Source: JAIBJN01 sp963784175 (GTDB taxonomy: Bacteria > Actinomycetota > Thermoleophilia > Gaiellales > Gaiellaceae). From it: a stretch of 64,000 nucleotides of DNA. The stretch covers positions 496,001 through 560,000 of the forward strand of contig CAWAQJ010000014.1 of NCBI GenBank assembly GCA_963784175.1. Direction: 5' to 3'. The translations under genes and the position numbers were made by a program. The number at the start of each line of letters is the position of its first letter. The first letter of the stretch is position 1. Below the pieces are notes generated by a model. That model ran no database searches and was not told where the DNA came from. It saw nothing but the letters and a program-made list of their open reading frames with translations. Positions 25,428-35,866 of this stretch are shown one piece after another.

Positions 25428-27661
25428 CCGCCCCTCCGCCGCGACACCGCTCTGACCGCCACGGCCACGCCGGCACCGAGGAGCGCGACGAGGAAGCCCT
25501 GCACGAGCACCTGCTCGAGCGTCAGCTTCACGAAGGAGCCGTCCGCGACCCACTCGCACGGCGACTGCCGCAGCGAGACGACGTCCACGCAGCTCCCGAT
25601 CGTCGGGTGCGTGACGATGGCCGCCACGCCTCCGAGCCCGGTGAGCGCGGCCGCGAACAGGCCGTGCACGACCGCGGCGTCGCTGGTCACGGTGACCGTG
25701 AGGGCGGCGACGAGCGCCTGGCAGGCCAGGGCGAGCACGACGGACCAGTACGCGTAGCCGAGCAGGAAGGCGTCCTGGTCGCGGGTCGCCTCGGCCACCC
25801 CGGCGTGGATGCCGGCGCGCAGGATGAGCGGAAGCACGTAGGCAACGGCCGCACCGGCGAGCCCGATCGCCGCCGCGCGTCCCACCCGCAGCACCGGCTG
25901 CGGCAGGCGCGCCCCGGAACCGTCGAGCGTCGCCCAGCGCGCGAGGTCAGGGCGGCCTTTCCGCAGAAGGAAGGCTGCGGCGAGCGGGAACGCCCAGACG
26001 GCCGCGAGCGCGAACCACACGGGCGGGCGCTCGGCGAACCAGAGCAGCTCCGGGTCCATGACGAACTGGAAGAGCCAGGTCGGCCCCGCCCAGATCGCCT
26101 GCGCGACGAAATCGTGGAGCTCGGCCGTCCCGCTCGTCGAGACCTCGATCACGTCGCGCGTCGTGCGGACGAGGAAGAAGATCCCCATGAAGACGGTCAG
26201 GACACCGGCCGCGACGACGAGGCCCAGGGCGGAAGCCCAGGCGGGCGAGCGGCTCGGGGCGGCAACCGGAAGCCAGGCGCGCGCCGAGATCGTGATCCAG
26301 GCGACGAAGAGCCCGAGCCCGACGAGAAGCACCACCGGCCAGAAGACGTCGAGCGTCCACGGCTTCGCGCTGATGATCGTCGGATCCGGCCCCAGCGCGG
26401 CCACGAGCGAGAAGTGCTGGCCGACCAGGAAGCCGACCCCGAGCGCGACGCCGAGGCGCCAGGATCCGCGCGGCCGCTCCCCCAGGGCGAGCGCCCCGAA
26501 TGCCGACCGCCAGGCGCCCAGGCCGACGACCCCGACCGCGAGCGGCGCGAAGACGAGCGCCGAGATCCACATCGTCGAGAGCGCCTCGACGGCGAAGAAG
26601 TCGACCAGCGTCACGACCTCCGCGAACGCGATCGTGGCCGCGATCCCCGCACCGAAGGCCTCGAACGTCCCGAGAGTGAAGAGACCGCGCGGATCCTCGA
26701 GCGCTCGGAGACGCACAGCCGGGCTCGGGTGCAGGCCGACGAGCCGGTTGAGCCACGGCCGGGCAGGGGCCCGCATCGCCCCCAACAGCTTGGTGAGCGC
26801 GGGCGTCACGCCTGCCGAGGTCGACGCCCGCACGTCGGCGTAGACCTCCCGCGCGCGGAGCACCGCGTTGCGCGTCAGGTAGACGAACACCGTCAGCGCC
26901 ACGAGCCGCCAGCCGAGGTCGAAGACCGTGTTCGCGTCCTCGTCGGCGAGGCTGACGAGGAACGGGAGCACCGCAACGAGGACGAACGCCCACCAGATCG
27001 AGACCGTGAAGTACGTCTTGGCGACGTCCCGGTTGCGCAGGTGGGCGAGCTCGTGGAGCACAACGGCCCTGAACGCGGGCCTGTCGGTGTAGTAGGTCGT
27101 CACGAGACCGCCGGAGAGCGCCACGTAGTACCGGCCGGGGCGCCCGAACGCGAGCCCACCGGGTGACGGGTTGAGCGCGTTCCAGACGAAGCGAGGAGCG
27201 CGCTCCAGGCCCGCCTCGGCGACGAGCCCGTCGAGCTCGGCGGCTACGTCGGGGGCGTCGTCCTCGCGGAACGGCTCGAGGCGGCGCCGGCGGAGCTTGA
27301 CCAGCGGGGCCGCGAAGAAGAACGCCAGGGCGGTGGCGAGGAGGACGGCGACGCCGCCGAGCATGAACGCCGCCTTGGGACGGTTGATCTCGTCGATGCA
27401 GTCCGCGAACCGGCTTGCCGCGGCGTCGAGGTCGTCGGTTGTCGCCGCGACCGCCAGGGCCGCCTGCTGCTCCTCGACGCACGCGAGCGTGCGCCGAACC
27501 TCGGCCCGGTTGTCCGAGACGCTGAAGTAGAGCCAGTTGTAGAGGAACAGGCTCACGCCGACGATCGAGACGACGAGCAGGAAGAACCGGAACGTCGTGT
27601 CCGAGGGGAACGCGAAGGGGTTGAGTCGCGCTGGCTGCTCGCCGGACGGCCCGGCGGCCAT
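25424..27661 (-). CDS. M48-family membrane zinc metalloprotease with multi-pass C-terminal region
   Basis: 745 residues. Two N-terminal membrane helices flank a ~50-residue outer loop; then an M48 domain with zinc motif HELAH (203-207), HLRNRD, and the downstream ExxAD-like REVYADVRA. Instead of ending, the protein goes on with a further eight or so hydrophobic segments and extracytoplasmic loops carrying three Cys (CVDVV, CEWVA) near the C-terminus. This is much longer than HtpX (292 residues in this window). The upstream small gene ends in TGATG with this start, so the pair is coupled. Likely membrane-protein quality control; specific role unknown. Confidence 0.83.
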   Translation of the reverse strand: MAAGPSGEQPARLNPFAFPSDTTFRFFLLVVSIVGVSLFLYNWLYFSVSDNRAEVRRTLACVEEQQAALAVAATTDDLDAAASRFADCIDEINRPKAAFMLGGVAVLLATALAFFFAAPLVKLRRRRLEPFREDDAPDVAAELDGLVAEAGLERAPRFVWNALNPSPGGLAFGRPGRYYVALSGGLVTTYYTDRPAFRAVVLHELAHLRNRDVAKTYFTVSIWWAFVLVAVLPFLVSLADEDANTVFDLGWRLVALTVFVYLTRNAVLRAREVYADVRASTSAGVTPALTKLLGAMRAPARPWLNRLVGLHPSPAVRLRALEDPRGLFTLGTFEAFGAGIAATIAFAEVVTLVDFFAVEALSTMWISALVFAPLAVGVVGLGAWRSAFGALALGERPRGSWRLGVALGVGFLVGQHFSLVAALGPDPTIISAKPWTLDVFWPVVLLVGLGLFVAWITISARAWLPVAAPSRSPAWASALGLVVAAGVLTVFMGIFFLVRTTRDVIEVSTSGTAELHDFVAQAIWAGPTWLFQFVMDPELLWFAERPPVWFALAAVWAFPLAAAFLLRKGRPDLARWATLDGSGARLPQPVLRVGRAAAIGLAGAAVAYVLPLILRAGIHAGVAEATRDQDAFLLGYAYWSVVLALACQALVAALTVTVTSDAAVVHGLFAAALTGLGGVAAIVTHPTIGSCVDVVSLRQSPCEWVADGSFVKLTLEQVLVQGFLVALLGAGVAVAVRAVSRRRGG

Positions 27662-28143
27662 CAGTCCGTCGCCAGGCTCCCGACGACCGCGTCCGCGAGC
27701 AGGCCCGCGCGGTCCTCGGGCACATCGAGCTCGAGCGCCCGGTCGTAGGCGATCTCACGCACTTCCTGGAGCTGCTCGGGGCTCAGGTCCGGCACGTCGT
27801 CCTTCGCCTCGTCGCCGCCCTCGCCGCGGTGGAAGAGCTTGTGGACGAACCCGCCGACGGCCTCGTCGCTCTCCTTCTCCACCGCGTCCCCGAACTGCCT
27901 GGCGAGGGCGATGGCCACCCGCCGGGTCACGTCGATGATCACGGGCGTAAGGAGCAGCGCCGCCGCCTCGATCCCGAAGCCGAGCATCTCGTCCTTGGGC
28001 TTACGGTCGGCGAGCGCCTTCTCGGGATCGGCGAAGTAGGCCTCGCTCGTCGCGCGGAAGAGCGGCATCTCCTGCGGCGCGGCGCGCGCGACGATCTCGC
28101 GGGCAGCGTCCGCAACGACCGCGTCTGGCACCTGCTCGCTCAT
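27661..28143 (-). CDS. Small protein coupled to the M48 protease
   Basis: 160 residues, family not recognised. A hydrophobic helix (about 55-75, GIEAAALLLTPVIIDVTRRV) lies in an otherwise charged protein, and the second half is acidic and helical (DLSPEQLQEVREIAYDRALEL). It starts with ATG and its TGA shares a base with the protease ATG, so the two are made together. It may be a membrane-associated partner or substrate of the protease. Confidence 0.7.
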   Translation of the reverse strand: MSEQVPDAVVADAAREIVARAAPQEMPLFRATSEAYFADPEKALADRKPKDEMLGFGIEAAALLLTPVIIDVTRRVAIALARQFGDAVEKESDEAVGGFVHKLFHRGEGGDEAKDDVPDLSPEQLQEVREIAYDRALELDVPEDRAGLLADAVVGSLATD

Positions 28144-28182
28144 CCCGCGCCCGAAGATAGCGCCGGCAACGGACGAGTCGGC

Positions 28183-30075
28183 TCAGCCGTACCACCTGTG
28201 CCAGAGCGCGTTGTCGGGGAAGCGGGCGAACACGTCGACGCGTTCGGGGCCCCAGGAAACGGCCGTGGGATCGGAGGTGAGCCGACCGCCGAGCGTCTCC
28301 CAGGCCGACCAGTTGCCGTCGTACCACCTGTGCCAGAGCTGACTGTCGAAACCGTGGACGAAGACGTCAAGGCGCCCCGGGCCCCAGGAGGCAACGTCGG
28401 GACCCGAAAGAAGGTTCAACTCGAGCACCTCCCAGGCTGACCAAGTGCCGTCGTACCACTTGTGAAAGAGCGCCGGGTTGCTGTCCTCGCCACGCGCAAA
28501 GACGTCGATGCGCCCGGGGCCCCACGAGACCGCGGCGGGGTCGGACCCGAGCGTACCGTCGAGGGGCTCCCAGTCGAACCAGCGGCCATCGTACGACTTG
28601 CGCCAGAGCGCGTTGTCCGTGCCGCGCGCGAACACATCGAGCCGGCCCGGTGCCCAGGATGAGACATCCGGGCCGCCGAGCAGCACACCGCCTAGGGACT
28701 CCCAGCCCGACCAGCGGCCGTCGTACCACTTGTGCACGAGGCTCCCGTCCGTGCCACGGGCGAAAACGTCTATGCGTCCGTGGTCCCACGAGACCGCGGC
28801 CGGATCGGAGGCGAGCACACCGCCGAGCGACTCCCAGCCCGACCAGCCGCCGTCGTACCACCTGTGCCAGAGCGCGTTGTCCATGCCGCGGGCGAAGACG
28901 TCCAGCCGGCCCGACGCCCACGAGCAGACGTCAGGCGAGGAGCTCAGGACGCCTCCGAGCGACTCCCACGTCCGCCACTGCGAGCCGCCGGGCGCGGAGA
29001 CTGACGGCGGCGGCCAGTACGTGTAACCGACGTGGAAGAAGCACCAGATCGTGCCGCTCCCGCCGATCTTGTGTGAGTAGCTCACCGTGGTCGTGTGCTG
29101 CGGATCTGCGATGTCCAGCCTGAGCACGATCCAGTCGTCGTCCGGGTAGTTCGGGTCGTAGATGAAGAGCTGTAGGTCGCTGAGATCCAGCTCGTAGCCG
29201 TACGCGCAGACCTGGTGGTTGTTGCCCATCTGCAACGCGTCATGCGTCTTGACCTGCACCAAAGCCATCGGCGCGAGGCGTCCGGCGTCGAGGTCCGCCC
29301 GGATCCTCGGCCACTCGGCGACGATCATCTCCCATGCCCGACCGTGCGGGGCGAGTCCGAGCCTGCTGAAGTCGGTCTCGTGGTCCGGCAGGGTCGGGTT
29401 CATCAGGTGCAGGTAGCGATACGGCCCGAACGGAATCTCGAAGCTCATGTAGAGACGGTGGACGATGTGGTCGTAGAGCGGCCCGGACGTCGGCGGCGAG
29501 TGCATCTGGGGCGGAGGCACGCCGGCCTGGAAGTAGTCGCGAACCGTGTAGACCATGCCGCCGCAGAGGCCGTTCGCGGCATCGCCGATCGGCACGTTCA
29601 CCGTGCCCGTCGGAATCGTCAGGTGGGGAATGTGCGGAAAGCTGTTCGGGAAATGGAGCCCATTCCGGCTCGGGAGAAAGCCCGGTACGACCGACCGGAT
29701 GATCGCCGTGTTGGACGCCCACACCGCGATCCCGTTGCTTCGGTAGATGACGAGGTTTCCGTCGTCCTGAAGCACCAGGGAAGCACCTGGGTTCCCGACC
29801 GTCTTGCTGTCCCAGACGATGCCCAGGCTGGGCGATGAGAGGACGAGGTTCCCGTCGCTTCGCATGGCGACCTGCTGGACGGGTCTGCCCCACGTCCCCG
29901 TGTCCCACCGATAGCGTCCGCCGGGGCCATACAGGACGAGGTTGCCGTCCCCCTGCATCACCAGGGTGAAGCGGCCGTCGTTGGAGGTCAGCGACTGGTT
30001 CGCGGTGAGCCGCTGGCCCGAGGTGAGCCTGTCAGCCACGCTGCTCCTCGTGGCGACCGTAGCACTGTTTGCCAC
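28183..30075 (-). CDS. Lectin - cysteine-peptidase-like - PLL-type propeller lectin fusion
   Basis: 630 residues from a GTG; no signal peptide. Residues ~15-120 hold three bulb-lectin (B-lectin) repeats with the mannose-binding pattern QxDxNxVxY: MQGDGNLVLYG, MRSDGNLVLSS (degenerate) and LQDDGNLVIYR. The middle (~130-340) has a candidate papain/C39-like triad: Cys171 in NGLCGGM, His287 in NNHQVCAYGYE and Asp in FIYDPNYPDDD. From ~345 to the end are six repeats of about 48 residues (GRLDVFARG...ALWHRWYDG.WSGWESLGG) like the PLL fucose-binding propeller lectins. The order lectin-peptidase-lectin suggests a carbohydrate-targeted peptidase or toxin. Confidence 0.78.
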   Translation of the reverse strand: MANSATVATRSSVADRLTSGQRLTANQSLTSNDGRFTLVMQGDGNLVLYGPGGRYRWDTGTWGRPVQQVAMRSDGNLVLSSPSLGIVWDSKTVGNPGASLVLQDDGNLVIYRSNGIAVWASNTAIIRSVVPGFLPSRNGLHFPNSFPHIPHLTIPTGTVNVPIGDAANGLCGGMVYTVRDYFQAGVPPPQMHSPPTSGPLYDHIVHRLYMSFEIPFGPYRYLHLMNPTLPDHETDFSRLGLAPHGRAWEMIVAEWPRIRADLDAGRLAPMALVQVKTHDALQMGNNHQVCAYGYELDLSDLQLFIYDPNYPDDDWIVLRLDIADPQHTTTVSYSHKIGGSGTIWCFFHVGYTYWPPPSVSAPGGSQWRTWESLGGVLSSSPDVCSWASGRLDVFARGMDNALWHRWYDGGWSGWESLGGVLASDPAAVSWDHGRIDVFARGTDGSLVHKWYDGRWSGWESLGGVLLGGPDVSSWAPGRLDVFARGTDNALWRKSYDGRWFDWEPLDGTLGSDPAAVSWGPGRIDVFARGEDSNPALFHKWYDGTWSAWEVLELNLLSGPDVASWGPGRLDVFVHGFDSQLWHRWYDGNWSAWETLGGRLTSDPTAVSWGPERVDVFARFPDNALWHRWYG

Positions 30076-30132
30076 GAATAGGAACGACCCTCACGGCGAT
30101 GAGATCCGCAGTTCAGGGCGGTCTCAAGGGAC

Positions 30133-31738
30133 ATGAGCTCGATCGAGCCACCGAGGGCAGGGCGCCGCGAATGGGTCGGCCTCGCCGTCCTCGCCCTCGC
30201 CTGCGTGGTCTACGCGATGGACCTCACGGTGCTGCACCTCGCGGTGCCGCACCTCAGCGAGGACCTGCAGCCGACGAGCACCCAGCTCCTCTGGATCGCC
30301 GACATCTACGGCTTCATGGTGGCCGGGCTGCTGATCACCATGGGCACGCTGGGCGACCGGATCGGGCGCCGGCGCCTGCTCCTCTTCGGCGCTGCGGCGT
30401 TCGCGCTCGCCTCGCTCCTCGCCGCCTTCTCGACGAGCGCGGAGATGCTGATCTTCTCGCGGGCCCTCCTCGGGATCGCGGGCGCGACGATCGCCCCTTC
30501 GACGCTCTCCCTCATCCGCAACCTCTTCGAAGACCCGGGGCAGCGCACGTTCGCGATCGGCGTCTGGATCACCGCCTACTCGCTCGGCGGCGCCCTCGGC
30601 CCCCTCCTCGGCGGCGCGCTGCTCGAGTTCTTCTGGTGGGGCTCGGTCTTTCTCCTGGCCCTCCCGGTGATGGCGCTCCTCCTGATCCTCGGGCCGTTCC
30701 TCCTGCCCGAGTACCGCGACCCGAACGCCGGCCGGCTCGATCTCACGAGCGCCGCTCTGTCGCTGGTCGCCGTGCTCGCCGTGGTGTACGGGCTGAAACA
30801 GACGACGCAGGACGGGGTCGAAGGCGTCTCGTTCGCGGCGATCGCGGTGGGCCTCGTCTTCGGCGCAATCTTCGTGCGCCGGCAGACGAGGCTGGCCGAC
30901 CCGCTCATCGACCTGAACCTCTTCCGCATCCCGGCCTTCAGCGCCTCGCTGGCCGTCTACACGCTCGGGATCCTGGTGCTGTTCGGCTCCTTCCTCTTCA
31001 TCTACCAGTACCTGCAGCTCGTCCTCGAGCTCTCCCCGTTCGAGGCGGGAGTGGTGACACTCCCCTCCTTCTTCGCTTTCGTCCTCGGCTCCATGGCTGG
31101 CGCCGGTGTTCGTGAAGCGCGTGCGGCCCGCATGGGTGATGGCGGGCGGCCTCGCGATCGCGGCCGTCGGCCTGCTCGGCCTCACGCAGGTCGAGGTCGA
31201 CTCGGGTCTCGGTGTCCTGATCACCACGTCGTTCGTGTACTCGCTGGGGATCGCCCCGGTCTTCACGCTGACGAACGACCTCATCATCGGCGCGGCGCCT
31301 CCCGAACGGGCCGGCGCGGCCTCGGCGATCTCCGAAACCGGCGCCGAGCTCGGCGGGGCGCTCAGCATCGCGATCCTCGGCACCCTGGGCACCGTCGTCT
31401 ACCGCACGCAGGTCGAGGACAACATCCCCGCGTCGGTTCCGCCCGAGGAGGCAGACGCGGCGACCGACACTCTCGGCGGAGCCGTCGCGGCCAGCGCCGA
31501 CCTCGCCGACTCGCTCGCAGACCAGGTTCTGGACGTGGCGCGCACGGCGTTCACGGACGGGCTCCAGGTCGTCGGCCTCGTCAGCGCGATCATCGCGGCT
31601 CTGGCCGCGATCGGAGTCGCGCTCTTCCTGCGCGAGGTGAAGGCGGCGCCGCACGAGCCCGCGCCGAGCGCCGCGCGACTGACTAGGCCGGGTGGAGGCG
31701 CCGCGGCTTCGCAGCTCGCGGGAACAGCGTGTAGCTGA
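30133..31738 (+). pseudogene. MFS drug-efflux transporter (DHA2/EmrB-type), reading frame interrupted
   Basis: About 535 residues once joined. The first part (30133 to about 31095) has WVGLAVLALACVVYAMDLTVLHLAVP, GDRIGRRRLL and the GALGPLLGG motif of 14-helix DHA2 transporters; after FVLGSM the frame is lost, and the remaining helices (LAPVFVKRVRPAWVMAGGL ... SGLGVLITTS) continue in another frame to 31738. Removing one G at 31095-31096 restores the frame. The C-terminal ~20 residues look non-coding, and a second indel near 31680 could make the gene end at 31686 on a CTAG shared with the opposite gene. Confidence 0.82.
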
Positions 31739-32238
31739 ACGAGATCACGAAGTCGATCGCCAGGATCAGCGTCCAGAGCGCTGCCATGCTGGCCAGCGCC
31801 TGCGTGCGGTCGAGGTCGCCGACGACCAGGATGCCGAGGCCGAGCAGCGAGGTTCCCGTGGCCCAGGCGAGCAGGTGGCGAAGCCATTCGCGCCGCTCGC
31901 GGGCCGCGTGCGCACGACCGGTGCGCGGCGGCTTCTGCGGCGCAGGTGCGCCCGCAAACCGATGTGCGAACCGTGCGTCAGCCCAGCGGATCGATCCGGT
32001 GCCCCCACGCGACCGAGACGCCGATGTAGACGGCCGCCAGCGCATGGGGAAGCGCGGCCTCGCCGCCCCGCCGCAGGTCGATCGTCGTGGCCGCCAGCAG
32101 GGCCAGGTCGACGAACGGCGTCGCGATGAGCAGGGCGAGCCCCAACCGGGGGCGCCCGAGCCCGTAGCGGGTGACGAGCCCGGCGACCAGCATGAGCCAG
32201 AAGGCGAGCTCGGCGGCGACGATGAGGACGAGGAGCAT
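31683..32238 (-). pseudogene. Small membrane protein, reading frame interrupted in a G5 run
   Basis: From an ATG at 32238: four hydrophobic segments in total (AAELAFWLMLVAGLV, LALLIATPFVDLALLA, AVYIGVSVAWG, then after the break WLRHLLAWATGTSLLGLGI and ALWTLILAIDFVISF). The N-terminal half is in one frame and the part from RWADARFAHRFAG on in another. Dropping one C from the five at 32002-32006 (plus strand) joins them as VAWGTGSIRWAD. About 185 residues. Family not named with confidence; it resembles small actinobacterial integral membrane proteins. Homopolymer length error is the likeliest cause. Confidence 0.65.
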
Positions 32239-32412
32239 TACCGAGAAGAACGCACGCCCTCGAGCCCGCCCGGTACGGCCAGCCGGTGTCTCGAGTGCGG
32301 GTGGCACGACACCGGACCGACACCCGAGCACGCCATTCGGTTTTTTCCAGAGGTTGACTCCGGGGTGGGCGCGGAGGAGCATTGCCCTAAGACAAAACCT
32401 AGGAGGGTTTGC

Positions 32413-35400
32413 ATGGCCGCCGCTCCCGGATCCCCCCGGAATCGCCGTAATTCCCGCATCACCGCACGCCTGCCGAGGTACGTAGCCCTCGGGGTCGTGC
32501 TCGTCGCGCTCTCGGTGCTCGCCGCCGGGGCCGCAGCCGCCCCCGCCGAGTCGCTCGGCGCAGCAGCACAGCAACAGCGCTTCACAGTCACTCCGCTCGT
32601 GCCGGCCAGCCGTGTGGAGGGCGCCAAGTCCGCCAGCGGCCGCATCGCCCAGACAGATGAGAGCCTGCTCGGACTGAGCTCCGACGCCCCGGTCAACGTC
32701 GTCGTCAAGCTCGACTACGACGCCGTCGCCTCGTACGCGGGTCAGATCGAAGGCCTGCCCGCCACCAGCCCTGCGGAGACCGGCAAGCCGCTGAACATGC
32801 AGAGCAACGCTGCCCAGAGCTACCTCGACTACGTGCGCGACATCGAGCAGCGCTTCCTCGCACGCCTGGACACACGGGTTCCCGACGCCGACGTCGGACG
32901 CGCGCTGCGCGTCGCGTACGGCGGCGTTGCGCTGACCGTGCCCGGGAACGAGGTAAGCGAGCTCTTGAAGCTCCCCGGCGCCGTCGCGGTTCAGGACGAC
33001 AGCCCGGAGCAACTCCTCACCGACTCGAGCCCCGCGTTCATCGGCGCCCCGACGATCTACGGTCAGCTCGGCGGGAACGCCAACGAAGCCGGGAAAGGCG
33101 TGATCGTCGGCGTGCTCGACACCGGCGCCTGGCCGGAGCATCCGTCCTTCGCCGATCCCGGCACCCTGCCGGCCCCGCCGCCGAAGGCCGACGGCACGCC
33201 TCGGACCTGCAACTTCGGCGACAACCCGCTCACGCCGGCGACCGACGTGTTCGTCTGCCAGCGGAAGCTCATCTCGGGTCAGCCGTTCCTTGCCACCTAC
33301 AACGCCGTCTTCGGCGGCGAGGTCTACCCCACCAGCGCGCGCGACTCGAACGGCCACGGCTCGCACACCTCGAGCACCTCGGCCGGCGGGCCGGTCGCGA
33401 ACGCGAACCCGCTCGGCATCAACCGCGGCCCGATCCGCGGTGTCGCTCCTGGCGCGCACGTCGCCGTCTACAAGAACTGCGGCGCCCAGGGTTGCTTCCC
33501 CTCGGACTCGGTCGCCGCCGTGGCCCAGGCGATCCTCGACGGCGTCGACGTCATCAATTACTCCATCGCCGGAGGCGAGGATCCATTCGGCGATGCCGTC
33601 GAGCTCGCCTTCCTGGACGCCTACGCGGCGGGTGTCTTCGTGTCGGCGAGCGCGGGCAACGATGGCCCGGGCCCGGCGACCAACGACCACAACTCGCCGT
33701 GGGTCACGACCGTCGCGGCCTCGACGCAGGAGCGGACGTTCCGCTCGACGATCACGGTCAACGGCAGTGGCGGCGCGACGCTGCAGGTCGGGGGCGCGAC
33801 CATCACCGCCGGCATCGGGAGCCCGCTGCCGGTCGTCCTCGCGCTCCGCCCCGCCCTACAACAACGTCGGCTGCACCGCGCCGGCGCCGCCCGGGCTCTT
33901 CACCGGCAAGATCGTCGCCTGCGAACGGGGCCCCGGCCGCATCATCCGCGGCTTCAACGTCCGACAGGGCGGCGCCGTGGGGATGATCCTCTACAACGCG
34001 ACGTCGCTCGACGTGATGACGGACAACCACTGGCTTCCGACCGTCCACATCACCCCGCCCGAGAGCCAGCAGCTCCTCGCCTTCCTGGCGGCGAACCCGG
34101 GCGCCACGGCGTCCTTCCCGCAGGGCTCGGCGACGACCTGGCAGGGCGACCGCGTCACCTACTTCTCGTCGCGCGGCCCCGGAGGGGACTGGTTGAAGCC
34201 CGACGTCACCGCTCCCGGCCTCCATATCCTCGCGGCCAATACGCCGACTCCCGAGGCGCCGGACGGCGGGCCGCCCGGCAACCTGTTCCAGGCGATCGCA
34301 GGCACGTCGATGTCGGCGCCGCACGTGACCGGCTCCGCCGCGCTCGTCGCCGCGCTTCACCCCACCTGGACGCCGGGCCAGATCAAGTCGGCCCTCGAGA
34401 CGACCGCGAAGTTCGCCGGCGTGACCAAGTCGGACGGCGTCGCGCCTGCCGACCCGTTCGACGTCGGCGGCGGCCGTATCGACCTGACCAAGGCCGGCGA
34501 TCCCGGCCTGACCTTCGACGAAACCGCCGCGAACTACGCCGCGTCCGCGGGGACACCGCTGACGCGCATCGACCTCAACACGCCCTCGGTGAACGCCCCG
34601 AGGATGCCCGGTGAGGTCACGACGACGAGGACGGCGACGAACGTCACGAACGGGAATCTCGTCTTCAAGACGAGCACCGTGTCTTCGCCGGGAACCTCGA
34701 TCGAGGTGCTCCCGAAGACGGCACACGTGCGGCCGGGTCAGCAGGTCACGTTCCAGATCACGATCTCCGCGCCGGGGGCGCCGGAGGGCCAGTACTTCGG
34801 CCGGATCGACCTCGAGCAGACCAACGGCAGCCGCAAGCTGCACCTGCCCGTCGCCTTCTTCAAGCGTCAGGGCGACGTCACGCTGGCGCAGACGTGCGCA
34901 CCGAGCACGATCGTGCTGCAGACGGGCACCTCGACGTGCACGGTGTCCGTGCACAACCCGACGCTCACGCCGGCCGAGGTCAGCCTCGTCAGCACGACGA
35001 GCCAGAACCTCAAGGTGACGGATGCAACCGGAGCGGAACAGCACGGGCCTCGCAAGGTGAAGGCGAGCGCGACGATCGCTCCGCGGCAGCCGGACGCACC
35101 GACGATCGCGCCGGGAACGATCGCCGGCTATATCCCGCTCACCGCCTTCGGGGTCACGCCGATCCCGATCGGGGACGAGCAGGCGCTGAACTTCAACGTG
35201 CCCGCGTACCGGTTCGCCGGGCAAACCTTCAACCGCCTCGGCGTCATCTCGAACGGCTATATGGTCGCCGGCGGCACCACCGGGCCGCAGGACATCAGCT
35301 TCCTACCGCAGACGCTGCCCGATCCGGCACCACCGAACGGCGTCCTGGCGCCGTTCTGGACCGATCTCGACGGTACCGGGGCACCCGGGATCTTCGTGGC

Positions 35401-35815
35401 CACGCTCACGGACGGCGTCAGTACCTGGATCGTCGTCGAGTGGCGCGTGAACGTCTTCGGGACGAGCAGCCAGCGCGTCTTCCAGGCGTGGATCGGGATC
35501 AACGGGACCGAGGACATCGTGTTCGCCTACGACCCGGCGAACCTGCCGGCTCCGGCGCCCGGCTTCGGCCTGACCGTCGGCGCCGAGAACGTCGAGGGGA
35601 GCCGCGGCGCCCAGACCGCGCCGACCTTCCCGGGCACGGGGCCGACGCAGGACCTGCGAGTGACGAGCACCCCGGGCGCTCCGGGCGGCACGTTCACGTA
35701 CAGCTTCGGGGTCAGGGGGATCGAGCTGGGCACCGGCCTGGTGCGAACCGACCTGACCACGCCGCTGGTCCGCGGCACCACGATTGACGTGGACGCGATC
35801 CAGATCACTAACTAG
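32413..35815 (+). pseudogene. Secreted subtilisin-like serine protease (S8), reading frame interrupted
   Basis: About 1133 residues once joined. AGGAGGG lies 5 bases before the ATG. Signal peptide (RYVALGVVLVALSVLAAGAAAAPA), inhibitor-like propeptide, then the S8 triad: Asp in GVLDTGAWPEHPSF, His in DSNGHGSHTSS, and, after a PA-type insert, Ser in GTSMSAPHVTGSAAL. Fn3-like and C-terminal beta domains follow (FWTDLDGTGAPG and similar). The frame breaks near 33844: the triad's Ser half is one frame off; deleting one C there gives LASAPPYNNVGC and restores the protein. All catalytic residues exist, so sequencing error is likely. A degraded promoter with TTGACT (32354-32359) may lie upstream. Confidence 0.85.
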
Positions 35816-35828
35816 AAGGCAATTCGAA

Positions 35829-35860
35829 CGAGAGGGGCGGCCGCTTGGCCGCCCCTCTCG
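35829..35860. terminator. Bidirectional hairpin between subtilase and SPW gene
   Basis: A perfect 14-bp stem (35829-35842 with 35847-35860) and 4-base loop, 13 bases after the subtilase stop and 6 bases after the stop of the opposite gene, so it can serve both. Confidence 0.8.
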
Positions 35861-35866
35861 CGATAC

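Noticed and set aside
24962..27166. Plus-strand frame of 734 codons opposite the M48 protease
   Set aside because: Arg/Asp/Glu-rich antisense frame with no hydrophobic pattern, whereas the minus strand encodes a membrane metalloprotease.
28183..29010. Tandem repeats at ~145-base spacing as a possible DNA repeat array
   Set aside because: They are protein-coding propeller blades with amino-acid conservation; not a mobile or CRISPR array.
32354..32390. TTGACT-based promoter before the subtilase
   Set aside because: The -35 match is good but no acceptable -10 lies 16-19 bases downstream, so it is not listed as a feature.
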